Assembly (NCBI RefSeq): GCF_014642075.1
Contig: NZ_BMIK01000001.1
Span: forward strand, 1 to 64,000
DNA from: Parapedobacter defluvii
Lineage (GTDB): Bacteria; Bacteroidota; Bacteroidia; Sphingobacteriales; Sphingobacteriaceae
Direction: 5' to 3'
DNA length: 64,000 nucleotides
The translations under genes were made by a program, and so were the position numbers. The notes under the pieces are model-generated. The model had not been told where the DNA came from and searched no databases. It was given only the letters and a program-made list of their open reading frames with translations. This document shows positions 62,911 to 64,000 of the stretch, piece after piece (positions within the stretch are counted from its first letter, which is position 1; each line of letters starts with the position of its first letter).

Positions 62911-64000
62911 ATGGAACCCACATTTCAACAAGATGCTCAACACTGGCCCAAATGGAAACTTTATGGCTTCCGGTTTGTGTTTCTGGTTTTACTGTTGTTC
63001 ATCATTCCACTGGACTGGAAATTTTACCAGGAGCTGTTCAGCATTGATTGGGCAGCAGCTCCTTTTTATGACTTGCTGACGCTGACCAAGTACCAACCGC
63101 AGTTTTTTGCGCCTGCACGTCCCTGGGGTCAATACCTTGAATTTGTGAGCTTCTGGAACTGGCTGATTGTGGCCCTGATTGCGTTGGTGGGAGCGGCCAT
63201 CTGGAGTGTGGCCGATAAGCAGCGGCAGTCTTATCCCCAGTTGTATTATTGGTCGCGGGTATTGGTCCGTTACCGGTTGGCTTTGGGGCTTATCGCGTAT
63301 GGGATATATAAGGCGTTTCAATTGCAGCTGCCTTACCCTCCGCTGAGCAACCTGCTGACCAACTATGGGGATTTCTATTCCTGGAAGATCTACTACCAAA
63401 CGACCGGTATATCCCCGAAGTATGAAACGTTTCTGGGGGTGGTAGAAATTCTTGCGGGGTTCCTGTTGCTGTACCGGAGGACCGTAACTTTTGGCGCGGG
63501 GTTGATTATTGGTTTCATGGGAAACATTGTCGCGGTCAACTTCTATTATGGTTTGGGGGAACAGTCCTATAGCTTATTGCTAGTACTTTTTGCCGTATAT
63601 TTGTTTGCACAGGATGTGCCCCGGCTGTATCAGCTGTTGGTCAGCGAAAAACTTGCGGTGGCCGGCAAGGTAATCGGCCCTGTCTTCCGGGGTAACCTGA
63701 AGAGGTTAAAAGTAGCCACGCAGGCCTTAACGCTGATCTTCATCGTGTTTTTAGGAGTCAAAGCTTATGGCGGGCGTCAGCCGGCAGCCTATAAATTGCC
63801 GCGTACGCCGGGGCTTAGCGAGGCAGCCGGCCGGTATCTGGTGACAGAATATATCGTTAACGGTGATACGATTCCCTATTCAAAATCACACCCTTCCCGC
63901 TGGCAGGAAGTGATTTTTGAAGAGTGGGCGACTTTATCGGTCAAGAGCAATAGGCCGGTGATCATTGATAAGTCAAATGGGGAAGGTTATTATGAAGATG
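62911..64000 (+). CDS. Polytopic membrane protein, DoxX-like, cut by the window end
   Basis: Open from the ATG at 62911 to the window end, 363 complete codons and no stop. Hydrophobic helices lie at about 18-36, 81-100, 119-137, 172-190, 192-210, 219-236 and 267-285, followed by a soluble part (from about 288) with YLVTEYIVNGDTIPYS. The central helices (KYETFLGVVEILAGFLLLYRR, then FGAGLIIGFMGNIVAVNF) resemble DoxX-type membrane proteins. It sits 14 bases after susD, so it is probably part of the same operon. Function is unknown; an electron-transfer or envelope role is a guess. Confidence 0.75.
   Translation, partial: MEPTFQQDAQHWPKWKLYGFRFVFLVLLLFIIPLDWKFYQELFSIDWAAAPFYDLLTLTKYQPQFFAPARPWGQYLEFVSFWNWLIVALIALVGAAIWSVADKQRQSYPQLYYWSRVLVRYRLALGLIAYGIYKAFQLQLPYPPLSNLLTNYGDFYSWKIYYQTTGISPKYETFLGVVEILAGFLLLYRRTVTFGAGLIIGFMGNIVAVNFYYGLGEQSYSLLLVLFAVYLFAQDVPRLYQLLVSEKLAVAGKVIGPVFRGNLKRLKVATQALTLIFIVFLGVKAYGGRQPAAYKLPRTPGLSEAAGRYLVTEYIVNGDTIPYSKSHPSRWQEVIFEEWATLSVKSNRPVIIDKSNGEGYYED

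Noticed and set aside
1-64000. tRNA, rRNA, CRISPR arrays, insertion sequences, integrases and phage genes
   Set aside because: I looked for repeat-spacer patterns, transposase-like products and RNA gene signatures and found none I could support.

Overview
The window is chromosomal DNA from a Bacteroidota bacterium, most likely family Sphingobacteriaceae. The evidence is five SusC/SusD pairs, SusD-type lipoproteins with acidic residues after the lipobox cysteine, promoter boxes of the TAnnTTTG type, weak Shine-Dalgarno sites, and large FtsX-type permeases. Genus is not resolved; a Parapedobacter/Olivibacter-like genome is a guess from family content and mid-range G+C. No rRNA, tRNA, CRISPR array, insertion sequence or phage gene was seen.

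Layout. (1) 1-18431: a GntR/FCD regulator followed by a co-directional run of 12 genes (PUL1): SusC, SusD, two DUF49xx surface lipoproteins, a Tat-exported Gfo/Idh/MocA protein, a class III PLP enzyme, an enolase-superfamily dehydratase, an SDR, a ceramidase-like amidohydrolase, a Na+/solute symporter, a second Gfo/Idh/MocA protein and an SMP-30 lactonase. Three copies of a TTTTGTwTACA word near the regulator and susC suggest direct GntR control. (2) 18428-22256, minus strand: an FtsX permease and an HlyD-type adaptor, with a 30-codon relic of a second permease beyond the first. (3) 22497-27054: a CocE/NonD hydrolase, an M28 peptidase and MurF. (4) 27109-38183: an AraC regulator divergent from PUL2 (discoidin protein, PKD lipoprotein, SusC, SusD, GH29 fucosidase) and, convergently, a GH88 unsaturated uronyl hydrolase. 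(5) 38332-51810: a LacI-type operator with no lacI gene, then PUL3 (SusC, SusD, GH42-like enzyme, DUF6259 enzyme) running into a muramic-acid salvage set (NamZ, a NamZ C-terminal relic, MurQ, an SSS transporter). (6) 51833-56585, minus strand: an enzyme-free, G+C-rich SusC/SusD pair. (7) 56762-58053: an exported DUF1684-peptide deformylase fusion. (8) 58141-64000: SusC, SusD and a polytopic membrane protein cut by the window end.

How it works together. The window is mostly outer-membrane glycan or oligosaccharide uptake with matching catabolism. PUL1 reads as an oxidative, non-phosphorylating sugar-acid route (oxidation, lactone opening, dehydration, SDR step) with two additions that imply a nitrogen-containing substrate: an amide hydrolase and an aminotransferase/aminomutase. 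PUL2 and GH88 point to a fucose- and uronate-containing glycan. PUL3 joins glycoside cleavage to recovery of N-acetylmuramic acid.

Most unusual observations: a compensatory-mutation-supported stem shared by two susC-susD gaps; CAVP in place of the EKP motif in both Gfo/Idh proteins; the exported deformylase fusion; and two short gene relics, each lying directly after an intact paralogue.
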